Positions 8,462 to 17,243 of a stretch of 64,000 nucleotides of DNA are shown here, piece after piece (the first letter of the stretch is position 1; every line of letters begins with the position of its first letter). The position numbers were made by a program, and so were the translations under genes. The notes beneath the pieces were generated by a model. The model saw nothing but the letters and a program-made list of their open reading frames with translations, was not told the DNA's origin and searched no databases. Source of the DNA: Asticcacaulis sp. MM231 (GTDB lineage: Bacteria > Pseudomonadota > Alphaproteobacteria > Caulobacterales > Caulobacteraceae); NCBI RefSeq assembly GCF_964186625.1, contig NZ_OZ075108.1, positions 2,232,001 to 2,296,000 of the forward strand, written 5' to 3'.

Positions 8462-11400
8462 TCAAGCCATGGCATTGTTAAGCGCCGCCAGTTGCGCCGA
8501 CGACAGAGAGGCGATCTGCGTTGTGGTTAGGTAACTGATCTGCAAGGCGCTGAAACCGTCGATCTGCGCCGGCGTCAGGCTGGTAAGGAAGGTGGTGCCG
8601 AGCAGCGCCATATTGGTCGAGCTGATCCCGGTCAGTTGCGAAGCCGAAAGCGCCGCATATTCACCGGTCGAGAAGCTGTCAAACTGCGACGGCTGTAGTC
8701 CGGCCATCTGGGTCGGCGTGATTGACATGAATTGGGTCGAGGTCAGGGCCGCGCGCTGCGTCGAGCTCAGGTCGGCAAACTGGGTAGCAGTCAGGCCGGA
8801 GAGATTGGCGTTGCTAAGTGCCTGCAATTGCTGGGTCGTCAGGCTGCGCAATTGGTTGCGCACCAGCGCGCCAAGCTGGGTCGAGGTCAGGGCGGCGAAT
8901 TCGGTCGTGGTGAACGAGGCGACGTCCTCAGCCGTCAATCCGCCGATCTGGGTCGTGGTCAGGCCGCCCAGTTGGGTAAGGGTCAGGGCAGTGATCTGGG
9001 TGGTGTTAAGGCCTGCCAGTGCCGTGGTAGTGAAGCCGCTGATCTGGGTCGGGGTCAAAACCGCCAGTTGGGTCAGCGACAGGCTGGCGACCTGGCCGTA
9101 GTTCAAGCCGCTAATGCCGGTAGCAGACAGCGATGAAAGCTGCGTTGTGGTGACCATTTCAATATGGGCATCGAGCAGGGCCGACACGCCCGTGGCCGAC
9201 AGCGCCTTGAACTGAGTCAGGCTGAGCGCTGCCACCTGCGAAGCATTGAGCGCGGTAATGGCGGTGGTGACCAGCGCCCCGACCTGCGTCAAGGTCAGAT
9301 TGCTAATCTGGCCGGTGGAGAGGCTTGCGGCCTGGGTCGCCGACAGGCTGGCGATCGCCGTGGTCGAAAGCCCGGCGGCCTGGGTGGCCGAGAGGTTGGA
9401 TATCTGCGTCGCCGTCAGACCGTTGGCGCTGGTGGTGGTCAGGCCGGCCAGTTGCGCCGCCGTCAGGGCGTTGAACTGCGTGGTCGTCAGGGCGGCGATG
9501 TCGTCACTACCGAGACCACCCAGTTGACTGGATGTCAGGCCGCGTAGCTGAGTCGAGGTCAGGAGCACCATCTGCGCAGTCGTCAGACCGCTGATGGTGC
9601 CCGAAGCGATACCTGACATTTGCGCTGAACTTAAGCCTTTGAGCTGCGTGGTGCTGAGATTGGCCAGCACGGTCGAGGTCAGGCCGCCCATGGCCGCAGC
9701 GCTGACCTGCGTCAGTTGCGTCACGCTCAACTGGCCAAACTGCGTTGTGCTGAGCGCTGACATTTCGGTGGAGGTCAGGCCGGCCAGTTGCGTCGAGGTC
9801 AGGATGGCCAGTTGCGTCGAGGTCAGGGCGGCGATCTGCTCCGTCGTCAGGGCGGCGATCTGCGCCGAGCCCAGCGCCTTCAGTTCGGTAGTGGTCAGGG
9901 CGGCAAACTGCGTGCTGGTGAGCCCACTTAATGCCGTACGCGAAAGCCCGCCGATCTGGGTCGAGGTCAAATTGCCGATCTGGGTTGACGTCAAGGCGGC
10001 GATGTCGGTGGTATCAAGCGCACCAACCTGCGCTGCCGTCAGCCCGCGCATCTGGGTCGAAGTAAGGGCAGCGATCTGAGCCGTATTGAGCCCGGCGATA
10101 GCGGTGGACGCAATGGCGCCAAGCTGGGTAGAGGTCAGAGCAGATATCTGGGCCGTGCTCAACGCCCCGATCGCGTCATAGCTCAAGCCGCCAAGCTGTG
10201 TCGTGTTGAAATTGGCAAGGATCGTGGAATCCAGTCCTGGGATTTCCGCCGGATTGAGTGCCGAAAGCTGCGTCGCTGTGAGACCACGTAGTTGCACCAG
10301 ACTGAGGCCCTGTAATTGCGTCGAGGTCAGGGCCGATATCTGATCCGTCGTCAGGCGCCCAAGCTGGGTGGAACTGAGCACGCTCAACTGTGTGCGGTCG
10401 AGCCCACCGACCACGGCCTCGCTCAGACCCGTCAGGCCCGAACTGGACAGGGCTGCAAGCTGCGTGGTCGATACCGCCGCGAACTGCGTCGATGTCAGGG
10501 CGGCCACGCCGGTGGCCGACAGGCCATTGATCTGCGTCGTGGTCAGCGCGGATATCTGCGAGGTCGTCAGGCCGTTGATATTGCTCTCGTTCAGCGCCCC
10601 CATCTGCGTTGCGGTCAGGCTCTTGAACTGGCCGGTGCTTAAGCCCCCTACCTGCGTCGAGGTCAGGCCGGCAATGGCGTCGGCGCTGAGCGCTCCCACC
10701 TGCGTCGAGGTCAGGCCGGATAGCTGTGTCGTGCTAAGCGCTTCCGCCTGTTCGGGATCCAGCCCCTTGATTTGGGTCGAACTGAAACGGGCCAGATCGG
10801 TCGCAGTCAGTTGCCGGACCTGCTCTGTAGTCAGGCCGGCTATCTGGGCCGATGTCAGGGCGTTGAACTGTGTGGTGCTGAGGCCCGCGATCTGCGTCTC
10901 CGCAAGCCCTCCCACCGCTGTCGTCGAAAGTGCTGCCACCTGCGTCAAAGCCAGGGCCTGCAGTTGTGTCAGGTTGAGAGCACGCATCTGCGCATCGTCA
11001 AAGCTGGCGATCGCTGTCGTAGTCAAGGCCTTGATCTGTGTGGCGCTTAGGGCCGCAAGCTGGGTGGCGCCGAGCGCCGATAGCGTGCTGGCGTTCAGAG
11101 CCCGAATCTGCGTCGCCGTCATCGCCGACAGCAGGGTGGTGGTCAGGCCGCTGACATCATCGCCGGTCATGGCGGCGATCTGCAAGGTCTCCAGGCCGGC
11201 AAGCTGGGTGGTGGTCAGCGAGGCCATCTGGACGGCGCTAAGGCCGTTGAATCCGGTCACCGACAGGGCGCCCAGTTGCGTCGAGTTCATCACGCCGAGT
11301 TGCGACAGGCTGAGCGCGGCCGCTTGCGTCTGCGTCAGGGCCGACATCTGGGTTGTGGTCAAAATGATGGTATTGTCGATGCCGAGGCCGCTGATCTGAC

Positions 11401-14400
11401 CGGCGCTTAAAGACGCGATCTGTGTCGCCGTCATGGCCTTGATCATGGCAGTATCGAGCGCCTGCAACTGGCTGGTGCTAAGGCCGGATAGACCGGTGGT
11501 CGATAGCGACGCCACCTGCTGGGTCGAAAGATAGCCGACCTGCGCCGTCGTCAGGGCCGCGATCTGCGCCTCCGAGAAGCCACTGACCGCCTTGTTGCTC
11601 AAGGCCGCGATCTGGGTCTGTGTCAGGCCGGGGATCTGCTCGGCCGCTAGGTTCTGCATCTGTGTGGCGGTCAGGGCTGAAAGCTGGGTCGTGCTGAGCG
11701 CGCCGACGATCGTGGTGGTCAGGCCGCTGATCTGCGTTGCGTTGAGCGCTGCGATCTGGGTCGTTCCCAGGGACAGAAGCTGACTGGTGCTCAGGCTTGA
11801 TAGCTGCTCGGCATTGAGCGCCGTTATGCCATTTTGCGAAAGCGCGGAAAGCTGGGTCGTGCTGAGCGCGTCGATTTGGCCGATGGACAGAGCGGAGATG
11901 GCGGTCGAACTGAAGGCATTCAGCGCCGTCGTGGTCAGGTCGACCACCTGAGTCGAGCTGAGCGCCGCGATCTGCGCATCGGTGATGGCGCCGAGCGCTG
12001 CCGCATTAAGGGCGCGGAACTGCGTGCTCGACAGGCTGGCGAGATTGCCGGCGGACAGATTGCCGATCTGGGTCGAAGTCAACCCCGCCATCTGAGTTGT
12101 GGTTAAGGATTGCAGAGCCGTGATCGTCAGCGAATCCAACTGGCTGGCGCTTAAACCTGAGAAAGCGGCGGCACTCAGGCTCTTGAGTTGTGTGGACGTC
12201 AGGGACGAGAGTTGATCGGCCGAGAAACCGGCCGAAGCCGTTGCGGTCAGGCCCTTGAGTTGTGTGGTGCTGAGTTCGAGAATCTGCGTTGTATTAAGCC
12301 CGGACAGGCTGGTGCTGGTCAGCCCGGCCAAAGCTGTTGACGTCAACACATCAATCTGGCTGGTGCTGAGTTGCGCCAGTTGCTCGGAGGTCAGGCCCGC
12401 CATCTGGCTTGCGACAAGACCATCCACTTGTGTCGTCGAAAACGCCGCAACCTGTTGCGTTGTCAAAAGGCCGATCTGGGTGGAACTGAGCGCACGGGTC
12501 TGTGTGGTGGTCAGGCTGGCGATTTTGGTGCCCAGAGCTGCAAGCTGGCTGGTGGTCAGGTTCTGCACCTGTATGGCGCTTAAGGCATTGAGCCCCGTGG
12601 TGGTCAGGGCCGCGATGCGCGTATCGTTCATGCCTGCCAAGGCGGTGGTCGTCAGGGCCGCGAGCTGCCGCGTCGAGAGGGTGTCGATTTGGGTACCGGT
12701 CAGGGCCCCGACCTGGGTCGAACTGAAACCGCCAAGGCTGGTGCTGGTCAGGTTGGCCAGTTGCGTCGTCGTCAGGTGACTGACCTGATCCGCGCTCAAA
12801 GCGCTGGTCTGGGCGGCGCCAAGCGCGGCAATCTGCGTCGTCGAGAAACGCGCCAGCGCATCGACACCGAAATCGGCGATTTGGGTAGCGGTCAATCCGC
12901 GCATCTGCGCTGCCGTCAGCGCCCCGACCTGCGTCGCGTTCAGACTAGCGAATTCAGTCGCGGTCAACTTGCCGACTTGTGCCGCCGTCAGGCTGGCGAT
13001 CTGCCGCGCCGTCAGGCTGGCCAGTTGCGTACCGCTGAATTCGGCGAAATCATCAACTGTCAGGCCGGTAAGCTGGGCGGTCGTCAGATTGGTCAGGACA
13101 CTCGTCGTCAGCCCCGCCACCTGATCTCCATTGAGCGCGCTCACCTGGGCCGCGTTCAGCGCCCGCCACTGGGTCTGGCTGAGCGCTGACAACTGGTCGT
13201 TCGACAAGGCCGATATAGCCGTCTTGGTCAGACCGAGCAACTGGGTCGTTTCCATCTCCGCCAGACGGGTCTTGCTGAGCGCCACGATCTGGGCGTCGCT
13301 CAGGCCGGCAATGACCGTCGATGTCAAGACGTCGAACTGCGTGGTCGTGAAGGCGCCAAGCTGTGTATTCGATAGATTGCCGATATCATCAGCCGCCAGC
13401 CCCTTGATCTGGGTAGTCGACAGGCGGCCGATCTGTTCCAGCGTTAGTCCGCCGACCTGATCGACGCTGAGATAGCCCATCTGGGTGACAGTGAACGCCG
13501 CCACCTGCGTGCTGGACAGAGAAGCGATCTGCGCCGTGCTGAGGCCGGCCAGTTGGGCCTTGGTCAGGGCGGCCACCTGCGTCGTCGTCAGGTTATGCAG
13601 TTGCGAGGTCGTCATAGAACCGAGCGCGCCGGTGCTGACATTCATGATCTGCCCCGTGCTCAGGGCTGCCAGTTGCGCGCTCGACAGCGCCGCCAACTGA
13701 TTAGCGTCGAGCGCCTTCATGGCTGTCAGGCTCACCCCCTTGAGCTGGGTGGACGACAAGGCCGCAAGCTGCGTCGTGGTCAGAACGGCTGCCTGCGTGA
13801 CGTTCAGTCCAGCGATCTGGGTCGCGGTCAGACTGGTAAACTGAGTCAGGCTCAAGCCGGAAACCTGCTCAACGCTCAAATAACTGATCTGTGTCGCCGT
13901 CAGGGCCGCCGTCTGGGTGCTATTTAGGGCAGTCACCTGCTCGGTGCTCAAGGCGGCCATTTGCGTTTTGGTCAGGCCCGGCATCTGCGTCGAGGTCAGG
14001 CTTGCCAGTTGCGTGTTGGAAAACTCGCTGAGCGCCTGCGGATCGATGCCGCGTACCTGAAGCGATGTCATCGCGGTCAGTTGCGTCAACGAAAAGGCCG
14101 AGAGCGTCTCGATATCGAGCGCCGCCATAACCGTTGTGGTCAGCCCCCTCACCTGCGTCGTCGTCATCTCGTTCAGATGCGTGGTCGTCAACCCCTGCAC
14201 TTGCGTCACAGTCAGGTTTGCGACCTGCGTCACGGTCAGTCCTGAAAGCTGTGTCACGGTCAGGCTGTTGAGCATGTCGGTGCTCAGACTGCGCAACTGA
14301 GCGCCGGTCAGGGCCGAAAGCTGTGTGGCGCTGATGACGTCGAACTGGGTTTCGTTAAGCATCGAAAGCGATGAGGTTGTCAGGCTGCTGACCTGCGTGG

Positions 14401-15535
14401 TTTTCAGCGCGGCGATCTGGGTCACAGAGAGAAGCGGCGCCTGATCCGTGCTGATCCCGGTCATCTGACTGGCGCTCAAGGATGCGATCTGCGTTGTGCT
14501 CAGTCCTCCGATCAGGCTTTCACTGAGATAACCGATCTGCACCTTGCTCAAAGCTGAAATTTGCGTTGAGCCGAAGCCTGAAAACTGCGTTGTGGTCAGG
14601 GTGTCAAGCTGGGTATCGGTCAAGGCCTGGACCTGCGCTGCCTTCATTTGGGTAAAGCGGCTGGCACTTAAAGAGGCGATCTGTTCCTCGCTGAGCGAAG
14701 CGATCACCCCTGCAGACAGGGCCGGCCACTGCGTTTCGTTGAGGTCGCTGAGGAAGGTGGTGCCCATATCGGACATCTGCGTCGTCGTCACGGCGCCGAG
14801 TTGGCCGGTGGTGAAGCCCGCGATCTGTGCCTCACCCAGCCCCATAATCTGCGTCGCCGATAGCGCCTTGATCTGGGTGGCGCTGAAGACAGCAAGCTGA
14901 GTGGGCGTAAGGGCCGACATTTGCTCCGGCGACAGGCCAGCAACTTCAGTCGTCGTCAACCCCTTGATCTGGGTCGTGGTCAGGCTGGCCAGTTCCGCGT
15001 TGCTGAAGGTGGCAAGGCCAGTGGTGTTGAGCCAGCCGATCTGGGTCGAGGTCATGCCGGCGATCTGGCTGGAGGTCAGCGCCTCCAGATTGGTCGCCGA
15101 CAAAGCCTTGATCTGGGCCGAACCGAGCGCCGCCAGTTGCGTGGAACTGAGGGCCGCCAATTGCGTTGTAGTCAGGCTCGCCAACTGCTCGGTGGTTATA
15201 CCGCGCATCTGAGCAGCGGAAAAGACCTCCAGTTGCGACGATGACAGAACCGCGAATTGCGCCGGCGACAGTTCGCCGATATCGATCGCCGTCAATCCCT
15301 TGATCTGCAGCGTATTTAGCGCGCCGATCTCCTCGACGCCGAACGCTTCCATCTGCACATCAATCAGCACCGTCAGTTGCGACGCGCTGAACACCATTTG
15401 ATTCGTGGTGAAGGCGGCGATCTGGTCTGGTGTCAGCGCCATCATCTGGCGCGTACTGAGGGCCGCGATCGCCTCGGCGCTGAAGGCCGCGATCTGTGTC
15501 ACCGATAAAGCGGCGATGTCCGTCGGCGTCATAGA
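8462..15535 (-). repeat. 24-base coding tandem repeat array (about 295 units)
   Basis: The region is an in-frame array with a 24-base period. Units share protein consensus far better than DNA sequence. As the period is a multiple of three, antisense frames stay open for hundreds of codons and create spurious plus-strand ORFs. The conserved core reads as TCGACCCAG- or ACCACGCAG-type codons for S/T-T-Q on the coding strand. Confidence 0.9.
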
Positions 15536-15604
15536 CTTGACGCCCAGGGGGGAAATAGAACTGATTTGAGCGGCGCTATAAGAGGTGTAGACCGACGTGA
15601 CCAC
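8462..15604 (-). CDS. Giant octapeptide-repeat protein of unknown function (2380 residues)
   Basis: The protein is almost entirely tandem eight-residue units, about 295 of them, with consensus [I/L/V]-[A/G/K/S]-[A/G/S]-L-[T/S]-x-[T/A]-Q. It starts with a short lead (about residues 1-24) and ends inside the array. I see no signal peptide, membrane span, known domain or cysteine, and few charged residues. Unit codons vary freely, so the 24-base DNA repeat is old or under protein-level selection. The start is GTG, with AGGA eleven bases upstream. Two units have seven residues (15377-15397 and 12524-12544). L-[T/S]-x-x-Q-[I/L] resembles a helix hydrophobic-staple plus capping box, so a solenoid of short helices is possible; a beta-helix is the alternative. 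Extracellular, surface or structural roles are guesses. It lies between pit and an efflux operon, and neither suggests its job. Confidence 0.85.
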   Translation of the reverse strand: MVTSVYTSYSAAQISSISPLGVKSMTPTDIAALSVTQIAAFSAEAIAALSTRQMMALTPDQIAAFTTNQMVFSASQLTVLIDVQMEAFGVEEIGALNTLQIKGLTAIDIGELSPAQFAVLSSSQLEVFSAAQMRGITTEQLASLTTTQLAALSSTQLAALGSAQIKALSATNLEALTSSQIAGMTSTQIGWLNTTGLATFSNAELASLTTTQIKGLTTTEVAGLSPEQMSALTPTQLAVFSATQIKALSATQIMGLGEAQIAGFTTGQLGAVTTTQMSDMGTTFLSDLNETQWPALSAGVIASLSEEQIASLSASRFTQMKAAQVQALTDTQLDTLTTTQFSGFGSTQISALSKVQIGYLSESLIGGLSTTQIASLSASQMTGISTDQAPLLSVTQIAALKTTQVSSLTTSSLSMLNETQFDVISATQLSALTGAQLRSLSTDMLNSLTVTQLSGLTVTQVANLTVTQVQGLTTTHLNEMTTTQVRGLTTTVMAALDIETLSAFSLTQLTAMTSLQVRGIDPQALSEFSNTQLASLTSTQMPGLTKTQMAALSTEQVTALNSTQTAALTATQISYLSVEQVSGLSLTQFTSLTATQIAGLNVTQAAVLTTTQLAALSSTQLKGVSLTAMKALDANQLAALSSAQLAALSTGQIMNVSTGALGSMTTSQLHNLTTTQVAALTKAQLAGLSTAQIASLSSTQVAAFTVTQMGYLSVDQVGGLTLEQIGRLSTTQIKGLAADDIGNLSNTQLGAFTTTQFDVLTSTVIAGLSDAQIVALSKTRLAEMETTQLLGLTKTAISALSNDQLSALSQTQWRALNAAQVSALNGDQVAGLTTSVLTNLTTAQLTGLTVDDFAEFSGTQLASLTARQIASLTAAQVGKLTATEFASLNATQVGALTAAQMRGLTATQIADFGVDALARFSTTQIAALGAAQTSALSADQVSHLTTTQLANLTSTSLGGFSSTQVGALTGTQIDTLSTRQLAALTTTALAGMNDTRIAALTTTGLNALSAIQVQNLTTSQLAALGTKIASLTTTQTRALSSTQIGLLTTQQVAAFSTTQVDGLVASQMAGLTSEQLAQLSTSQIDVLTSTALAGLTSTSLSGLNTTQILELSTTQLKGLTATASAGFSADQLSSLTSTQLKSLSAAAFSGLSASQLDSLTITALQSLTTTQMAGLTSTQIGNLSAGNLASLSSTQFRALNAAALGAITDAQIAALSSTQVVDLTTTALNAFSSTAISALSIGQIDALSTTQLSALSQNGITALNAEQLSSLSTSQLLSLGTTQIAALNATQISGLTTTIVGALSTTQLSALTATQMQNLAAEQIPGLTQTQIAALSNKAVSGFSEAQIAALTTAQVGYLSTQQVASLSTTGLSGLSTSQLQALDTAMIKAMTATQIASLSAGQISGLGIDNTIILTTTQMSALTQTQAAALSLSQLGVMNSTQLGALSVTGFNGLSAVQMASLTTTQLAGLETLQIAAMTGDDVSGLTTTLLSAMTATQIRALNASTLSALGATQLAALSATQIKALTTTAIASFDDAQMRALNLTQLQALALTQVAALSTTAVGGLAETQIAGLSTTQFNALTSAQIAGLTTEQVRQLTATDLARFSSTQIKGLDPEQAEALSTTQLSGLTSTQVGALSADAIAGLTSTQVGGLSTGQFKSLTATQMGALNESNINGLTTSQISALTTTQINGLSATGVAALTSTQFAAVSTTQLAALSSSGLTGLSEAVVGGLDRTQLSVLSSTQLGRLTTDQISALTSTQLQGLSLVQLRGLTATQLSALNPAEIPGLDSTILANFNTTQLGGLSYDAIGALSTAQISALTSTQLGAIASTAIAGLNTAQIAALTSTQMRGLTAAQVGALDTTDIAALTSTQIGNLTSTQIGGLSRTALSGLTSTQFAALTTTELKALGSAQIAALTTEQIAALTSTQLAILTSTQLAGLTSTEMSALSTTQFGQLSVTQLTQVSAAAMGGLTSTVLANLSTTQLKGLSSAQMSGIASGTISGLTTAQMVLLTSTQLRGLTSSQLGGLGSDDIAALTTTQFNALTAAQLAGLTTTSANGLTATQISNLSATQAAGLSTTAIASLSATQAASLSTGQISNLTLTQVGALVTTAITALNASQVAALSLTQFKALSATGVSALLDAHIEMVTTTQLSSLSATGISGLNYGQVASLSLTQLAVLTPTQISGFTTTALAGLNTTQITALTLTQLGGLTTTQIGGLTAEDVASFTTTEFAALTSTQLGALVRNQLRSLTTQQLQALSNANLSGLTATQFADLSSTQRAALTSTQFMSITPTQMAGLQPSQFDSFSTGEYAALSASQLTGISSTNMALLGTTFLTSLTPAQIDGFSALQISYLTTTQIASLSSAQLAALNNAMA

Positions 15605-15780
15605 GGTTCTTCAATTCCTGACCTGGATGCATTCTGGGAAGGGCGGCATACAGCCAGGGACTCACAGGCCCGTAAGGGTGTATTTTACACCCTCCCAAGA
15701 CCTAACACAGCCCGCACGTGCGTCCAACAAAAAATCAGGTATCATATGGGGAGGTACGTGTCTCACCATATCCATGACGC
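15605..15780. other. Upstream region of the repeat gene
   Basis: About 175 noncoding bases lie between the repeat gene start and the terminator of the efflux operon. The stretch near 15725-15755 is AT-richer and may hold the repeat gene promoter. I cannot name specific -35/-10 boxes with confidence. Confidence 0.35.
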
Positions 15781-15809
15781 AAAACGGCGCGGCCGTGAAG
15801 CCGCGCCGT
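15781..15809 (-). terminator. Terminator of the RND efflux operon
   Basis: ACGGCGCGGC (15784-15793) pairs with GCCGCGCCGT (15800-15809) around a six-base loop. On the minus strand the stem is followed by TTTT. It sits 24 bases past the stop of the outer-membrane factor gene. Confidence 0.85.
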
Positions 15810-15832
15810 AATAACCGCCGGTTGCCCTGCAG

Positions 15833-17230
15833 TTAGTTACCAGTTCCCCCACCCAACACTTTGTAGAGTGTAATCAGGTTGGTGCTGCGCGCCTGACGAA
15901 TCGAGATCAGGCTCTGTTCGCTGCTATAGGCCGTACGTTCAGCGTCTAACTGGTCGAGAAGGCTGTCAATACCGCTTGTGTAGCGGGCCTGCACCAACGT
16001 CAGGCTGATGTCAGCAGCCTTAGCAGCCTTGTCGGCGGCATCGAGACGCCGATCAATGGTAGCGCGCACAGCCAGAGCGTCCGCCACCTCACGGAAGGCC
16101 GTCTGTACCGTCTTTTCGTAAGTGGCGACGGCGATATCGCGCGAGGCCTCCGCTCCTTTGAGATTAGCGCGATTGGCGCCGCCGGCAAAGATTGGGACAC
16201 TGATGGAAGGTACAAAGCTCCAGCTTCCCGTGCCTGACTTGAACAGTCCGTCGAGATCACCACTGGTGGAGCCTGTGCTCGCGGTCAGGCTGATGCTCGG
16301 GAAAAAAGCAGCCCTTGCTGCACCAATATTACCGTTCGCCACCTTGATATTGTGCTCGGCGCTCAAGACATCCGGGCGACGGATGAGCACATCCGATGGA
16401 AGGCCTGCAGGCAGATTGGCCAGGATTGCATTGTCATCAGGCAGCCCCGAGGGCAGATCGGCATCTGGCACCTCTGCCCCGCTCAACAACACAAGGGCAT
16501 TGCGATCCTGATTGACCTGGGCTTCATAACGCGCCACATCGCCACGCGCTGTCTCGGTCAAGACTTCAAGACTGCGCAGGTTGATTTCGCTCATAGCCCC
16601 CAGATCGAAGCGTCGCTTTGAAAGCTGGTAATCCTGTTCGCGCGTCGCCAGGGTTTCACGGGCCAGACGAAGAAGATCCTGATCGGCGCCGAGTGTTATC
16701 CACGCCGAAGCCGTCTCCGCGATCAGTGAAATCTGTGTCGTTCGTTTGGCTTCGGTCGTCGAAAGGTAGGTTTCACGCGCCGCACCGGTCAGACTGCGCA
16801 CTCGCCCGAACAGGTCCAGTTCATAGGCCGATATGCCGAGGGCGGCGTTAAAGCTGTCCGTGTCCGTGTTGGAAGCCTCTGTATGCGTGCGTGTCTCGGT
16901 GACGCTTCCCGCGATCGTCGGGGCCAGACTAGAACGCGTGGCGCCATATGAGGCGCGTGCCTTTTCGATATTCAACACCGAAATGGAGAGATCGCGGTTG
17001 TTATCGAGCGCGCGCCCTATCACCCTTTGCAGGCGAGGATCGAGGAAGACCTCGCGCCATGGCAGGCTGTCTGCCGACTGCTCGGAAGCTGTGGTGGCGG
17101 CTACCGGCCAATTTACAGCCACCGGGAGCTTAGGCTGTTCATAGCGCGGCGTCATTGTGCAGGCGCTCAGGGCAACGGCCGAAGCCGCCGCCATAAGAAC
17201 AAGACGTGTGATACGGAAGGTGGGTTTCAT
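15833..17230 (-). CDS. NodT-family outer-membrane efflux lipoprotein (TolC-like channel)
   Basis: A 465-residue outer-membrane factor that would complete a tripartite pump with the RND transporter and adaptor encoded upstream. The N-terminal lipoprotein signal ends in the lipobox L-S-A-C. Two repeats of the TolC/OprM type follow, with the long A/Q/R-rich helices expected of the periplasmic tunnel. Two close in-frame ATGs exist (17236 and 17230). I chose 17230 because GGA lies eight bases before it. The gap to the pump stop is about 13 bases, so the three genes form one operon. Confidence 0.9.
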   Translation of the reverse strand: MKPTFRITRLVLMAAASAVALSACTMTPRYEQPKLPVAVNWPVAATTASEQSADSLPWREVFLDPRLQRVIGRALDNNRDLSISVLNIEKARASYGATRSSLAPTIAGSVTETRTHTEASNTDTDSFNAALGISAYELDLFGRVRSLTGAARETYLSTTEAKRTTQISLIAETASAWITLGADQDLLRLARETLATREQDYQLSKRRFDLGAMSEINLRSLEVLTETARGDVARYEAQVNQDRNALVLLSGAEVPDADLPSGLPDDNAILANLPAGLPSDVLIRRPDVLSAEHNIKVANGNIGAARAAFFPSISLTASTGSTSGDLDGLFKSGTGSWSFVPSISVPIFAGGANRANLKGAEASRDIAVATYEKTVQTAFREVADALAVRATIDRRLDAADKAAKAADISLTLVQARYTSGIDSLLDQLDAERTAYSSEQSLISIRQARSTNLITLYKVLGGGTGN

Positions 17231-17243
17231 GGTCATGTTCCGA

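Noticed and set aside
8592..15244. Many long plus-strand open frames (up to 343 codons) across the repeat gene
   Set aside because: They are mirror frames created by the 24-base period. Their sequences are low-complexity V/R/C-rich products of the antisense strand, and the minus frame is the only uninterrupted one over 7 kb.
8462..15604. Repeat gene as an ice-nucleation protein
   Set aside because: The S-T-Q core is similar and the unit length equal, but Tyr-Gly positions, the N-terminal domain and the C-terminal cap are missing. Kept only as a comparison.
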